NCBI GenBank assembly: GCA_028023455.1
Contig: JAQFVV010000050.1
Span: 1,170,411 to 1,234,410, forward strand
DNA length: 64,000 nucleotides
Direction: 5' to 3'
Origin: Epiperipatus broadwayi
Lineage: Eukaryota > Onychophora > Udeonychophora > Euonychophora > Peripatidae
The notes under the pieces were generated by a model, which was given only the letters and a program-made list of their open reading frames with translations, did no database searches and was not told where the DNA came from. Positions 47,140 through 59,062 of the stretch are shown here, one piece after another (position 1 is the first letter of the stretch; each line of letters opens with the position of its first letter). A program made the position numbers and the translations under genes.

Positions 47140-48068
47140 TGTATTCAAGCACAAGTGCGTGTGTGGCGCAACTGCTCCCAAAAGCTGTTAATACAAATAC
47201 AAATAGCTAACTAAAAATATTAAAACAGCTGAGCGCTTTCAAAGGATCTTGCCTTCATAATCATAGCTTGCTTACGTTTAAATTTATGCAAATATGCTAA
47301 TTCCATCTTTTTGATAGAGAAAAACATGTGTCCTTCCTGTTTATGGCATCGCTGTCGCGAGAGATAAATAAAGCCTCTTTGATCTTTCTTTTGAGGTCAT
47401 GTCTCTCTCTACATACGATGGTAGGATTGTCCGGAATGCACTCATGGTGACTTGTGCACTGGTGCTGATAAAAAACTGAATAAGTAGAAGGATCGTTGCG
47501 AGCTCTATTGTACAAATACCTGTGTTGTGCCAATCGTGTGGCCAAAGATGCTCTGCTTTCCCCATAATATGTGCCTTTGCAATAGTTATTTGGACAAGCA
47601 ATGTTATATACTGTATGGGGGGTCTGTAACAGTGGAGTTTGATCTTTGGTATTGTTAATTAGATTGTTAGAATTTGGAGGGGTTCGAAAACAGAGCTGAT
47701 ATTTGTTGTTAAAGATGGAATGTAGTTTCTTGTGTAAATTGGGTATGTATGGAAGTAATAACCTGAGTTTATCCTGTGTGGCGTGAGAGTTGAGAGGTTT
47801 ATTCTGAATGTGTGAGATTTTTTTGTCGATGATGGATTGCTGAAGCCTAAATTCAGTAGATCATTTCTATATTCTGCTACATTTTTCTCTATCAAAAAGA
47901 TGGAATTAGCATATTTGCATAAATTTAAATGTAAGCAAGCTATGATTATGAAGGCAAGATTCTTTGAAAGTGCTCAGCTGTTTTAATATTTTTAGTTAGC
48001 TATTTGTATTTGTATTAACAGCTTTTGGGAGCAGTTGTGCCACACACGCACTTGTGCTTGAATTAATA
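47140..48068 (-). mobile_element. Truncated Penelope-like element with inverted ends, nested in the LTR
   Basis: About 930 bp flanked by inverted arms of about 180 bp: 47144-47324 and 47884-48066. Both carry AAGCACAAGTGCGTGTGTGG-type ends, TTTGCATAAATTTAAA and GCTATGATTATGAAGG words. Between the arms lies the C-terminal coding part of a Penelope-like protein. Penelope elements are known for 5' truncation and for terminal repeats that may be in inverted orientation, which fits. The flanks (TTCAAGCACAAG and CTTGTGCTTGAATTAATATT) are near the join with the host LTR; no target duplication was fixed. Confidence 0.8.
47297..47865 (-). pseudogene. Penelope-like protein, linker plus GIY-YIG endonuclease
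   Basis: About 185 open codons on the minus strand, entered without ATG at about 47865 and ending at TGA/TAA after FSLSKRWN. The first part, LRLLLPYIPNLHKKLHSIF then CFRTPPNSNNLIN, matches the conserved stretch after the reverse transcriptase thumb in Penelope-like proteins. Then VYNIACPNNYCKGTYYGESR with the following LATRLAQH is the GIY-YIG core with its CX5C-type cysteine pair and catalytic Arg. CRERHDLKRKIKEALFIS supplies the catalytic Glu helix; DAINRKDTCF closes the protein. The upstream codons run into the inverted right arm, so the reverse transcriptase was lost. A 78-codon frame at 47659-47895 on the same strand is an out-of-frame shadow. Confidence 0.85.
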
Positions 48069-49420
48069 TTTATTGTATAAATTATCTAAATGCATTAAAT
48101 TTAAGTTGGGTATAGATGCTTGCATGGATTTGTTAGCGGTTAATTATGTTTTTGTTTTCATATTTGATTAAAATATATAGAGATTCAGTAAATAATGATA
48201 CCTTACAGTGAGTATCTAAAATGTATTTATTCGGATGTCTTTTAAAATTATTGGTGTCAATGTGGCATCTTATGATGAATTCCAGTGGGTTTCTTGTAAA
48301 TTTCCCTTTGCAATTCCATCAATGACTTTATATTTTGATCATTTATGTTTATTTTGAAATGTTTTTAACCATGTAATCTATGTAGCCGATCTGTACTCAA
48401 CATTAAAAAAACACACTTTTATAAAATTCCTCTGTGCAAAATTATATAAATGTTAAACTTAAATCGGGCGTGAATGGTTATATATATTTGTAAAGTTATA
48501 TTAATTAATTAAGGGAGGGTTAATCTTAGGTTATTTGTTTCATAGTTAAATTGGGTCAATGGAGTGGATATATTGGTGTAATTAGTATATGTAGTATGAG
48601 ATTTGCTATGTGCAGGATCGCATATTACACCACACACCCCCTTTTTGCCTACGGAATGGAATAGTAAGATGGAAAACGCAGGACCTTCGTATGGAGTTTT
48701 TTTCTTATTGCTCTTCCTGTCAGACAGATGTAATATTTCTGTCTCGATGAGAGTCAATGTCTTCTAACCATGCTGTTCAGATGTACATTCCTGACAGTAT
48801 GATATTTTGTGCTGTTGTATTCATGCTACATTGAATACATCGATATATCAGATTGGTGTTGGTTTGACTGCGAACTTTTGGCCTAAGGTTAAATCAGGGA
48901 TAGAATATTTTCTTTTCAAATGCTATCTATGTAGTCTATTCATACTCGACACTTTAATAAAATATTCAACTCATCTGTGCAAACTTATAAAAGTTAAAAC
49001 GTAAATTAAATTCTAAAATCAAGTTAAATTATAAAGTAAAAATAATGCTAAAATGATTCAAAATTTATATGTGCGTTAATAAATGTTTGTGTGTATAATT
49101 ACTGGCAGTGGCTTACTTTATTCTTTTTTAATATTGAAATATTCTTATATAAGAATTTATCAAATATAAATCTCTGCTGTTACAATCAAGCTAGTGACAT
49201 TGGGCTAACAGTTGGAATAAAATATATATAAAAAAAATGTTTTTCTTAACTTATGTATCTGCCTACTATATAAATTTTCTAGGTTCAAATGGCTTAGTGC
49301 CGCCCTGTAGTTCAGATATGATAAGACTAATCCATCGGACCATTATAATTAATATATATATAGTTAAATGGAATAGCCATAATATTTATCTGATTTCTTT
49401 CTACTCTATCCTTATCAAAT

Positions 49421-52400
49421 ATTGCATTAAACAAATGTTTAATGAAAGAAACAATAATAATTAAAGTAATAGGTTTAACAGTAAGCTAATCAATATTTTT
49501 ACAAAATATTCCCTATTCAGGCAACTCCACAAAATATCTTAACTGCTATATGAAGTATCACAGATTTAAAATAATTTTATCTAAACTGCAATAGGTATGG
49601 GTTTGAACCACTACACTAATATGATAATGAGAATCATTACCATCACAATAAATAAATTATTGTCCTAGATTACTTAAATGAACTAGCAAAGAATATAAAG
49701 CGTTCACCAGAAGTCATATATACACATATAAACTAATACTTCAATGTCCACATGAAAATAATGAAATATTTAATTTTAAATAACTTACTAATTCAGTGGA
49801 CAAATATCTTTCATATATTAATAAAGAAAAATTTAACATTGTGTATGTGCATTCCTATAATGCTATACATTTAAAAATAAGCAACTAATTAATAACACTC
49901 TGTTAATTTACTTGTGGACTACTGGCAAAGCAGAGTAGCACAATATAAACACTGCCATACATAACCAAAAGCACTACAAATAACTAAATGCACCTTGAGA
50001 AATTAATTACCTCAAAACTAACTTATCATTGGATCATATTCTCAAAAACAGAATTAACATATCTTCTATGGTGAAAAAATATTCACTAACATCGTGAGGG
50101 ATAAAATAGCACAATGGCTTCTCAGAGCAAAATCATCTGAATAAAGAAATGGTGGGTTCCAAAAACCTATACATTAGGCAGGAAAGTATGTGTGAATGCA
50201 GTCTTACCAAATAAGAAAATAAAAAATGCACCATAAATAATCCTCTCCTGGGATCTAGATACATTAGCTTCACAATAAACATAATCTCAAAAATATCAAC
50301 TATTTTCTCATGGAAAATAAAATGGGGAGAGCATTTCCATCCCACAAAGCACAATATATAATTGATATCTAACAAACCATACAGCTCAAAAGCATCATCC
50401 AATACTAACAATGTCAAGATAACAAAACTATCAGTTACATTATTAAATACTTCAATTTTATGCTAAAATTGCATATGCTACACAATGTCTGAAACCAAAG
50501 AGTTAAATGTCATCCAAACAGTTATAAAAATATTTAAAATAGCACAATAAAATTTGCATTTAATGTACAACACCCACACATACAATGAATGGCATAAATA
50601 TCTATTTAAAATAAGTGGACATAATAAAAATAAATATTCATTGTCGAATGACAAAGGACAAAATGAAATTCCATTATAGCACTGAATTTGAAAATAAGTT
50701 ATTATAGCATAATAACTATAGAAAATATCTGATAAACCCATGTGGACTGTTTTACCCATAAATTGCATTAAATTACTCATAAATATTATATAATACCATA
50801 AGAGATAGATATCTCAAATTGCATAAAATATAAAATTAAAACTACCTAAGACATGTATAAGAAATATGGATTTTACCTGCACATAGTAGGAATACCTACA
50901 CATTCTATTATACCTCTTGAGAAACAAAATATAATAAGGTAAATACCTTTATACATAAATATCATATTGAAATTTAAAATAAAATAAAAATGTTACTAAA
51001 TTTTTTTTTAAAAAACACCTTAGTTCTTAGGTGGAACTATTTCTGCTATGAGCAAACTGTTAAGCATGCAGAGTCCTTCACTGGCCACTTGTCTGTAAAA
51101 TGAAACATCCATAGTAACAAAAAAATTTTTATTTCATAGAAAATTAGGCAAATATAACTTTTAAACTTTATGGGAGATAATCAATGTTGACAAAAGTTTT
51201 ATTTTTAAATAAAACAAAAGGTTGAATCCATTTATGAAAACAAACACATAAAAGATAAGCTAGCTTAAATGGAATTTTAATTGGCAGTGCATAATGGTAT
51301 TAGATGGTCCATGGCACTTTATATGGGATCTGCAGTTTCATTGGAAATGTACAAGGCTTTCTTATTCTTTCTTGTTCTTTATAGAACACATATATTAAAA
51401 GCAATTATCATTTTTTAATATAAAAGTAAAAATTTTAATTTTGTAATTTTTATAAAAATTACATTTTTAATTACCAGTTTGCGATTCAACACAAGGCATA
51501 GTCAAATGTCCATTGTTTTAAGTCTGCAAACCATTTTTTTTTATAATATTTCATTTTTGAATCTTCTTTAGCTTTAAATTTTTCTTTAAAATATTTTCCA
51601 GTTTTTCAACAAATGCAGAGAAATGAAGCATGAATAAAGATTTTCCTGTCTTAAACATGGCAGGTTATTTATTTTGCATAAATGTTCATAGCAATTTAGG
51701 CAACTCAACATTCAATAATTAATAGTTGGCATAATATCATTAAAATAAATTATTATCATTAACTTCAATATTTTTAAAGTTCTTTTTTATTTCTTTCTTT
51801 AATTAAACTGAAGTTTTTTTAAATTTCCTCCTCCAAAATGTACAATACAACAATGTGAAACAATAAAGTAAAATGTTCTTTATGACCGCATAGAATAATA
51901 TAACAGTTATCACCTGGTTTCTTTTAGAATTTAATTTAAAATATAATTGTTGAAATTTAGCCATTATAACTACTATTTTCCCAAGGTAACATATTATTAG
52001 CAAGAAAGTTCATAATTGAGGCAAGCAATAAAAACAAGATACCTTTAAGTTTCTATCTTGACATAGCTGATTAATGAATTATAAAATATGCTAACTTAAA
52101 TTTAGATAAAAAAAATAAGTAAAGAAAATTTATAATTGTTAAAGATACGGTGGTCAATCAGGGTTGATGATCAGAAAAAGCAGTCAGAAAGCACGTGAAC
52201 CCTTCTGACATTAGCAATTCTGGCTTTTATATTCCAGTTGACAGGTGTCAAAAATGAGCTCACATGTATCAACATTAATGACCTCTTTAATAAAATATAT
52301 TAAGTACAACACAGAACTAATTAATGCAATTGTATAACTTTGAAATTTATGTAATCTTCAATGACCAAAGTTGATGAAAAGGTCAACTTTTATTTTATTA

Positions 52401-52714
52401 ATTAAAAGATTTAATAAATCAAAATAACACAATATAATTATTTATTATTACTTTTACCAAAACATAATCTTTTTCTTTTAACTTTATCAGAAATTCAAAA
52501 TTAACTTTATTAACCATTAATTAACTATTTTAATAAAATATTTACAAGTTTTTCATATATTTGTTATCACTATTGTAATATTATCTTAATAATGAAATTA
52601 GTGACATGATAAACATCAATCAAAGAGTACATCAAAAAGGAATTTTGGTACAATTGTTGTTTAACATTTCTATAGTGCATGAAGATTGATATAAAGCCTT
52701 CTGAAAATTTATCA
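49421..52714. other. Gene-poor AT-rich DNA
   Basis: No supported gene in about 3.3 kb. Minus-strand frames of 94 and 100 codons (50133-50417, 50478-50780) are A/T-driven and unlike known families. No repeat boundary was recognised. Confidence 0.5.
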
Positions 52715-52965
52715 TAAGCTGATATTGTGAGAGAATCAACAGGTGTTACTGACATCATGGAAAGCATTAAGAGACTGAAGTGAAGTTGGATTGGACATAT
52801 TGTTAGAAGAGATGATAATAGATGTATAGTTGAAATCTTAAACTGGATTCTAAAAGATTGAAGAAGACCTAGAAAAAGACCACCTTTGGGATGGAGTGAT
52901 AAAATAAGATCAGAGAACATAGATTTAAGGTTGGGAGATCTTCATCCTGCATCAGATCAATAATG
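52715..52965 (+). pseudogene. Non-LTR retrotransposon ORF2 3' end relic
   Basis: One plus-strand frame reads TDIMESIKRLK, stop, SWIGHIVRRDDNRCIVEILN and, after another stop, RRPRKRPPLGWSDKIRS followed by LGDLHPASDQ. This is the familiar tail of LINE-type proteins (rLrWiGHv.Rrdd.r....l.w......RpRkRp..RW.D.i......). Two internal stops show it is dead. A related tail lies at 63825-64000 on the other strand. Confidence 0.75.
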
Positions 52966-53204
52966 CTAGAAAATGATGAATGATGATTATACTGTAAAAA
53001 ATTTTAAAATGTTGAGAAAATATTTTTAAAGTTATACCATTATAATAGGATATCAAGGCTATGTTTTTCTGTATTACATTAATATGTTTATTAAAATCTG
53101 CCAAATGTTTTAGGCTAATATTTAAAATCCAGTCCCAAATTTTTAATATAATTTTATGCCCTCAGGCAGGATAGAGTGCAATATATTATGGTGAAATTTG
53201 GGCC

Positions 53205-53490
53205 ACAGTCAGTAACAAATTGCCTCAACATAAGTATGTATACAATATATTGCTAAATAAAAACAAAGGCAATTCTATATTTGTTGATCATCAAAAGGTG
53301 GTCAATCATCTATTTGAAGCCTCCATTGCTAGTGACATAAATGCTATAAATAGAAAAGACAAGTGCTTTGTGATTTCAAAAAAAATGAATGGACTGAGTT
53401 GTTTTGCATAAATTTGCATATGAGTTGAATACATTTAACGCTATGAATATGAATTAAACAGGCTCTGAAAGTGCTTAGCCAATATTAACA
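53205..53490 (+). pseudogene. Penelope-like element C-terminal relic with 3' tail
   Basis: HKYVYNILLNKNKGNSIFVD corresponds to HRYLYNRARNDPSTYSVFYQ of the 47.3 kb copy, then after an internal deletion ASIASDINAINRKDKCFVIS followed by KKMN corresponds to its C-terminus. After the stop, TTTGCATA and then CTCTGAAAGTGCTTAGCCAA match the tails at 47.2 and 59.25 kb. The reverse transcriptase and most of the endonuclease are missing. Confidence 0.75.
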
Positions 53491-54114
53491 TTTATAATTT
53501 TATAGTTTTGCCTTTACATGTTGAAGCGTATTGTATTAATTATTGCTTTAATAGAATTTTTATAATTATGATATTTTCTCTTTATAATAAATCTAAGTCC
53601 ACAGTACACCAAGTAGGAAATCTATGGTTCATTTGAATAGTGTTTGATATATTCTGATTTATATAATATTATAAGTGGTCATCAGAAATTTTTCGATAGC
53701 AATATTTATATCACTAATATTGTTTTAATTCCAATCATAATTTTTGACACCATATTCTTCATCAGAGTCACCTTTCCTAAAGTCTTTTTGCCACTGCATT
53801 TTTTATTTAATTTATATAGTAGATTTAATATTTTCAATGATGAATGATATTTGTCTATAAGCAACATTATTTTTGATGATGATTTACAAGCTACTTCATA
53901 ATCATCATTATGCAGAATAAAATTCAATCTCATATTTAGATAATTTTTGTTGTATTGCTCAGTTTTAGCTTTAACATTGACATTAAATTTAATAAGATGC
54001 ATGCGTTAGTATTGTTCTATGGATATAAATCAAAGAAATTAAAAACATCAGCACTAAAAACATTAAGAGTAATGTGATGTAAAGCATGGTGACTTATCTT
54101 TATACAGAGTCAGG
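53491..54114. other. AT-rich spacer
   Basis: No supported gene. A 98-codon minus-strand frame (53706-54002) and its plus-strand partner are low-complexity. Confidence 0.45.
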
Positions 54115-54540
54115 AATCTCTTAGTCACTATGCCCAGAGAAACCTGTTACCACTTTACTTTCCCTTTCCATCTCCTGCTCTAAATGTTTCCCATATTCTT
54201 CTCTATCCTGCTCCATCCCATTTCCACATTATTTTTGTCAACACCATAGCCTTTAGATCTAAATCCCCCTTATCTTTTCCCAAACCTAGCATAAAACCAA
54301 TAACTCTTTCTGTATAATCACTTTGTTTATATTTATTCTTTCATAACTTCTTTATTTGTACCCTTTCTGCTTTCAGGAATTTTCATTCAATTAACAGATG
54401 CCTAATATTTTCTATGTCTTCCTTACACAACTTGCAAATTAAATCATCCACATTTTTTCTATTTATGTGTATATTCCCTTGTTACTAAAGATCCTTTTCA
54501 AGCTTTGAACAGTAAACTACTTTCCTTGCTATTATAAATT
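54115..54540 (-). pseudogene. Non-LTR retrotransposon 3' end relic (CCHC-like motif), copy 2
   Basis: Minus strand, near 54395-54450: NVDDLICKLCKEDIENIRHL then LIE, a stop and KFLKAERVQIKKL. This is the C-x2-C ... H motif and following helix of LINE ORF2 C-termini, with the last Cys replaced by a stop. It is homologous to 29625-30065. It lies downstream, in the same minus orientation, of an endonuclease relic at 54890-55400, so the two may be ends of one internally deleted element split by a miniature element. Confidence 0.65.
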
Positions 54541-54785
54541 AACTCACACCAAACTCTCCATACAGTAGTGCCACCAAATGCAAGTCTTCATAATCAATGA
54601 ATGCATAAACATTTTGCATAAAATCCCTATCTAGTGCTCATCCAACACTCCAGACACAAACCTTCCTGCATCCATTCATTATGAAGGGTTGATCATGGTG
54701 GCACTACTTTAGGGTGAGTTTGGTACTATTATTAATAACATTTGTAAGCATATCAAATGGTGAACATGTGAATGTTTTGATGATT
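54535..54785. mobile_element. Palindromic miniature element (ACTCTCCATACAGTAG family)
   Basis: ACCAAACTCTCCATACAGTA then GTGCCACC at the left pairs with GGTGGCACTAC...GAGTTTGGT at the right (about 54547-54724). The right flank, CATTTGTAAGCATATCAAAT then GGTGAACATGTGAATGTTTTG, equals the outer flank of the copies at 228-271 and 19020-19060. Non-coding. Confidence 0.7.
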
Positions 54786-54889
54786 TTGCATTAAAAATAT
54801 TACAATTATAATTAATTAGTTTAGATACATAATGTTCATATATGTCACCTACAAAAAATTGTATATATAGAAGGTAGAAGAAATTTATT

Positions 54890-55400
54890 ATTGCTTAATC
54901 AATCCAAATTGATTCATCTTGATAATTAATTTCTCTAATATATTTATTATTTAACATCTCATTTACTACTATAAGTATTCCACCTCCCCTTCTAATTTTA
55001 TAATAATTTCTGTCTTGTCTATAAATTTTGTTTCTCTCTGCTATAATTTGTGAATGTTCTATTTCAGTTGTTAACCATGTTTCCATTAACAATATATTAT
55101 GATTTTCAGATGAAAACTACAAATAAATTGCATTCAGTTTTGTTTTTAGTCCTTTAGCATTTATGTAAAAACATTGTATTTCTATACTGTTTGTATGATT
55201 TTGCTAATACATTAAAATAAGCATATTTTTTCCATTGCTTATTACTGTCAATCTTCATATAATGTTTTTTAGTAGTTGCATTGATAATTTTCCTAAAGGT
55301 ATCTCTCATTTGCTTTTAGGAGTATAAGAATCTGTTTTAATTTTATTATATTCCCAAAATCGATTATCACAATAATTAATATTTACATATATTTCATTAC
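54890..55400 (-). pseudogene. Non-LTR retrotransposon APE-type endonuclease relic
   Basis: Minus strand: QCFYINAKGLKTKLNAIYL (about 55175-55120), then after a stop SSENHNILLMETWLTTEIEH and further RQDRNYYKIRRGGGILIVVN. The N-terminal N.RGL..KL, the ..ETWL with the catalytic Glu, and the R.DR.....RGGG.LI.V block are the first motifs of the apurinic-type endonuclease of LINEs. It would nick the target for reverse transcription. Stops and frame shifts disrupt it, and the reverse transcriptase is absent. 65 codons (54895-55092) remain open. Confidence 0.78.
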
Positions 55401-55564
55401 TAAATCCATATTTGTGTCTTTTGTTGTTTATATTATATCAGTGTTGTCCAAATTGATTTTTTTGTGATTATATGTATATTACTTTTAATCTTCACATCTG
55501 TATTGCTTTTATAGTTCATTTCTTTCTGATTCAATTGATAATTTTTATTATAATATATATATAT

Positions 55565-55802
55565 ATGATCAATAGATGGCGTCTTTACCAAAACCGCCGA
55601 AACAAGTGTAAAATATTTTTACATAAACGCAAAAGAGCTATAGCTCTATCCTTCCACTGACGAAAGCAAACCAGCTTGAAATCAGCTGATCTGGAGGTGA
55701 GCAAAATGAAAGAGGTAGTTAATTCTGACTCCTTTTACGTTTATGTAAAAATATTTTACACTTGTTTCGGCGGTTTTGGTAAAGACGCCATCTATTGATC
55801 AT
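55565..55802 (+). mobile_element. Miniature element with 65-bp inverted termini and a central hammerhead ribozyme
   Basis: Left terminus ATGATCAATAGATGGCGTCT and on to ACATAAACG (55565-55629) is perfectly complementary to 55738-55802 (CGTTTATGTAAAAATATTTT ... CTATTGATCAT); a single mismatch then allows a few more pairs. The perfect match of 65 bp implies a young insertion. Between the arms lies a well-formed type-I hammerhead motif (55643-55702). No coding capacity. Flanks are (AT)n on the left and AAATAACA on the right; no clear target duplication. Confidence 0.85.
55643..55702 (+). ncRNA. Type-I hammerhead ribozyme (copy G, well formed)
   Basis: CTGACGA at 55657-55663; stem II AAGC/GCTT (4 bp, 55664-55667 with 55674-55677) closed by loop AAACCA; GAAA at 55678-55681; stem III TCA/TGA with GC at the turn, plus the A-T closing pair; C at 55691 is the cleavage base, so self-cleavage is predicted between 55691 and 55692. 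Inner stem I is CTTCCA with TGGAGG (6 bp including one G-U) and outer stem I GCTC with GAGC across an internal loop. All conserved core bases are present. Short stem III is usual for hammerheads of retroelements, which may act as dimers. Confidence 0.8.
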
Positions 55803-58800
55803 AAATAACAAGTGATAGCAGGTTACGTGACTAACTTGTTTTTATTTTTCATATATATATATATACGTATTGACATTTGGTAAAAGCTAAAAAAAGGTAA
55901 ATTTATATTATTTTTTTGATTAGTATAATTTTTTTTTAAACATACAATGAAAGTTAAAATTTTCGTCCATATTTTTTTTATCTAATTAAAAATAAAAATT
56001 AGAAAGAATAAATAATATGCAGATTACTAATCCAGATAAATTAAAAGAATTCCAAAAGTAAAAAGATAAGTTAAAATAAAAATATTTTAGCTAATTAAAG
56101 ATGGCCAAAAGACTTGATAAAAAAGAGAACATTATAACTGAAAAATGATAAAGAATGTACAAGATTATCACTGTATATTTTTAACAAACAAACAAGTTTA
56201 AAACTGGAACCCGAATATAAAAAGGAAGAGACCAGTGAGATCCACGTCTTGGATTATCTGTTTGTCTTTACACTGGTCTTGGATCTTGGAATCCAGGACC
56301 ATTCTATGATAAAATAATTTTTCATGTGGGAGTAGACCGAAGCTTTTTACATCATTCATCATGAAGACCGTCAAACCCAGAAAAGCATTCATGACTAGCC
56401 TTTAGAACCAGGACCAAGAACAAGTTAAAACTAATGGCCACAAGCTCATTCTAACTCAGAAAAAACTATGCATAGTAATCTACAACTTCTCACTAAACTT
56501 ACCAGTAAGCTATGATTCATTATTCCTGATTGTGACTAAATTGTCAGCAAACCCTTCTTAAAAATAAGCTTATAATAGGATCCCGATATAGACTTTAATT
56601 TTATTGTTCAAGAGACTCTTGTTTACCCAAGAACTTTAATTAATTGTTTAACTGTTATTTTTAGTTTAGTGGATTCATGTCTGGATTAGCATGCATGTCC
56701 TTTCTAATTTTATTTAAGTAATTTATCTTAAAATATTTTAGTTTGTCAGAATATTTATTTCTAATATCAACTTTTCATTGTATGTTATTAATAAGTTATT
56801 AATGTTTATTATTAAATTTATTAATATTAGTTTAGTGAGATTTGAAAATATAATTTACCATTGCCAATATGTGGTGACTAAGCTCCAGGAATAATAATAT
56901 CTAGAAAATAACTCTAGTTACAGTGGAATACAATACCGATTCTTTTAAAAACATTTTTCTTTTCAATTCTCGAGACGCGATGTGACAGATTTCAGCAGAT
57001 TCTTATATAAATCCTGGCACCCTTATAAAAGAAATAAAAGCTGATTCTGTCGATAACATAAATCATAACAATTACTAGGTAGAGATGATCAGGAAATATG
57101 GTTATGTTTTTAGAAATAGGAATGAAACTTTCTTCTTTTTCCATAACTTGATCAAATCACGCAATTTATTCAGTATAGAGACCTAATCAGATGTGGAAAA
57201 CATTACTATATATATATGTGTGTGTGTATGTGTGTGTGTGTGTCTTGTAAAAATGCGCTATTAGATTAATATTAAATTTAAATGCACTCAGCAGTGAGTG
57301 CTTATAAATTTAATAGAAATCTAACAGTGCATGTGTGAAGAGTAATTTTCTTCCACAAGATTATATATAATATACATTAGTTATGTATTGTTTTTATTTA
57401 AATATGTGGTTATTAATACTCCTTTTATAATTCATAATTTGATATTCATTTTCATCTGTGTCATTAGATGCAAATTATTACCCACAAATTTTCCATCTTT
57501 TATATATCTTATTTTAATTTCATGCATCTGTAAAGATACATTCTTTTTAACTTCTAATTTTTAACTCCTGTTTGTTTTGTTTGATTTATATTATTATTCT
57601 CTTTTTTCATTGCTGTGTGATAATTTTCATAATTTTTAACATCCTTTTGATTCATGGATTCAAAAATGTCTTGTTTAGTGTTCATTTGCCTTAGAAGTGA
57701 GTTTTGCAATGAGTATACAAAGCAAACTATGAAACACAAATACAGCAACATATAGAACATGGTGGTTCATTTTTCTATTTATTTGGTATTTTACAATGCT
57801 GTATTTTAATTTCTTTAACTGAAAAAAGATTTCTTTCTAAAATACTTTAATACCTATCTCATTTTATTCTCTACCATATCTAGTCAATGGAAGCAATTGT
57901 TATTATACTTCTTTAGAATGTCGTTCAAATGTGGAATATCTCCTTATGAAAACAATACTCAATTTGACAATATAACATTGCTTTAGGAAATTTGGCATTG
58001 TTGATTCATTTCAAATTTCCAATACAATGAAGGTTTTTTTTTTGACAATGGTGGACTCTATAATATCACATCCAGTAAATTGAAGATCATATTAGTTGAT
58101 TTAATGATTTTACCATTATTTTCTTCAAATTTTATGAAGCACCTAAAATTGAGACTTCTCTTATGCCTTTATGTTATGCCAATGTCATTATATTATGCCA
58201 ATTGAATGTTTAAGTCTCACTTTCTTACTTGTTAAAAGCGGCAGCATATTGAAAACTTTGTTCTACCTCAACATTCTAATCTTTAGAATGAATGTAAATT
58301 ATGCACTTGTATACTTTACCTATTTATTAACTAATTATAGTCAGATATAGTTTTTAAATCTGTAAAGAGAAGCATTTCCAAGACAAATAATGAAATAGTT
58401 TGAAATGAAACACTTGCAAAAAATAAGCAATTATTCTTACAAAGCGTGTTTATCATTGTTATATAATATATACATACAGTAAAACGTAATGTGCTATTAT
58501 TTTGAAATAGTGATAAATAATTAGCATAACTAATAAAACTGTAAAAGTTGTCTTAAATAAATAATATACACCTTTACCTCCCCCCCTAGCGATGGCAACT
58601 GGTTCTCCAAAACTCATAGTTAAGCAAGAATATTGTATACAGAATACATATTTATAATGGGGGTCTATGGGAAAAAAATTGATTGGTTCGTAAAGCTAAA
58701 AAAATTACACTAACTTAGAAATAAAGTACATATTAAAAAAAATTATTCATTAACACTTATTTTAAATGCAATCTATATTTCTTTTTAAACTTTTTTCTAA

Positions 58801-58950
58801 TTCAACATTTGCATTTTAAAATGTTGTTTTTCTTTTGACTTGAAACCATTTGTGTATAAACAACATTTTTAACGAAATTGCAAAATCAATAACTATTTTT
58901 ACATAATAGTTGTACTGTACCATATTTATATATTGGAGTAGTTCATCATC
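55803..58950. other. AT-rich DNA, possible old LTR remnant at 55900-57010
   Basis: No supported gene. Around 56213 ATATAAAAAGGAAGAG looks like a TATA box, followed by less AT-rich sequence to 56470, reminiscent of the promoter layout of the second-family LTR at 35.5 kb; no copy or termini were found, so this is weak. A (GT)n microsatellite lies at 57218-57242. The remainder to 58950 is featureless apart from CCCCCCC near 58583. Confidence 0.35.
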
Positions 58951-58956
58951 TAATAT

Positions 58957-59062
58957 AAGTGTTGAATGTTTTTAGAAAAAATAAACTTTATTTAAATAAT
59001 CCAAGTACTGTACATTTATTTAAATAAAGTTTAATTTTTCTAAAGACATTCAACACTTATAT
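58957..59062. repeat. Hairpin-forming inverted repeat
   Basis: TAAGTGTTGAATGTTTTTAG ... TTTATTTAAATAA at the left pairs with TTATTTAAATAAAG ... AAGACATTCAACACTTATA at the right, arms of about 45 bp with few mismatches and a spacer of about 15 bp. It lies directly before a Penelope relic and may be an inverted end joined during insertion. Confidence 0.7.

Larger units (their letters stand above)
46171..49420 (+). mobile_element. Second-family LTR plus leader (copy 2), interrupted by a Penelope-like insertion
   Basis: Starts TGTAACGGGCATGTACACC and folds at once (CCGTTACA at 46188-46195). Block order matches copy 1 until about 47130, is interrupted by the insertion 47140-48068, and resumes with GATGCTTGCATGGATTTG at 48117. 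It ends GCTGTTACA at 49184; the leader then continues (TTGGGCTAACAGTTGGAATA, TTTCTAGGTTCAAATGGC) as in copy 1 to about 49360, after which similarity stops. It is therefore a 3'-truncated element rather than a clean solo LTR. The LTR without the insertion is about 2.08 kb. Confidence 0.75.

Noticed and set aside
53750-53780. Minus-strand CTCTGATGAAGAATATGG
   Set aside because: No GAAA box at a suitable distance and no flanking pairing.
57211-57242. (AT)n(GT)n run as a regulatory Z-DNA element
   Set aside because: An ordinary microsatellite with no neighbouring gene to regulate.
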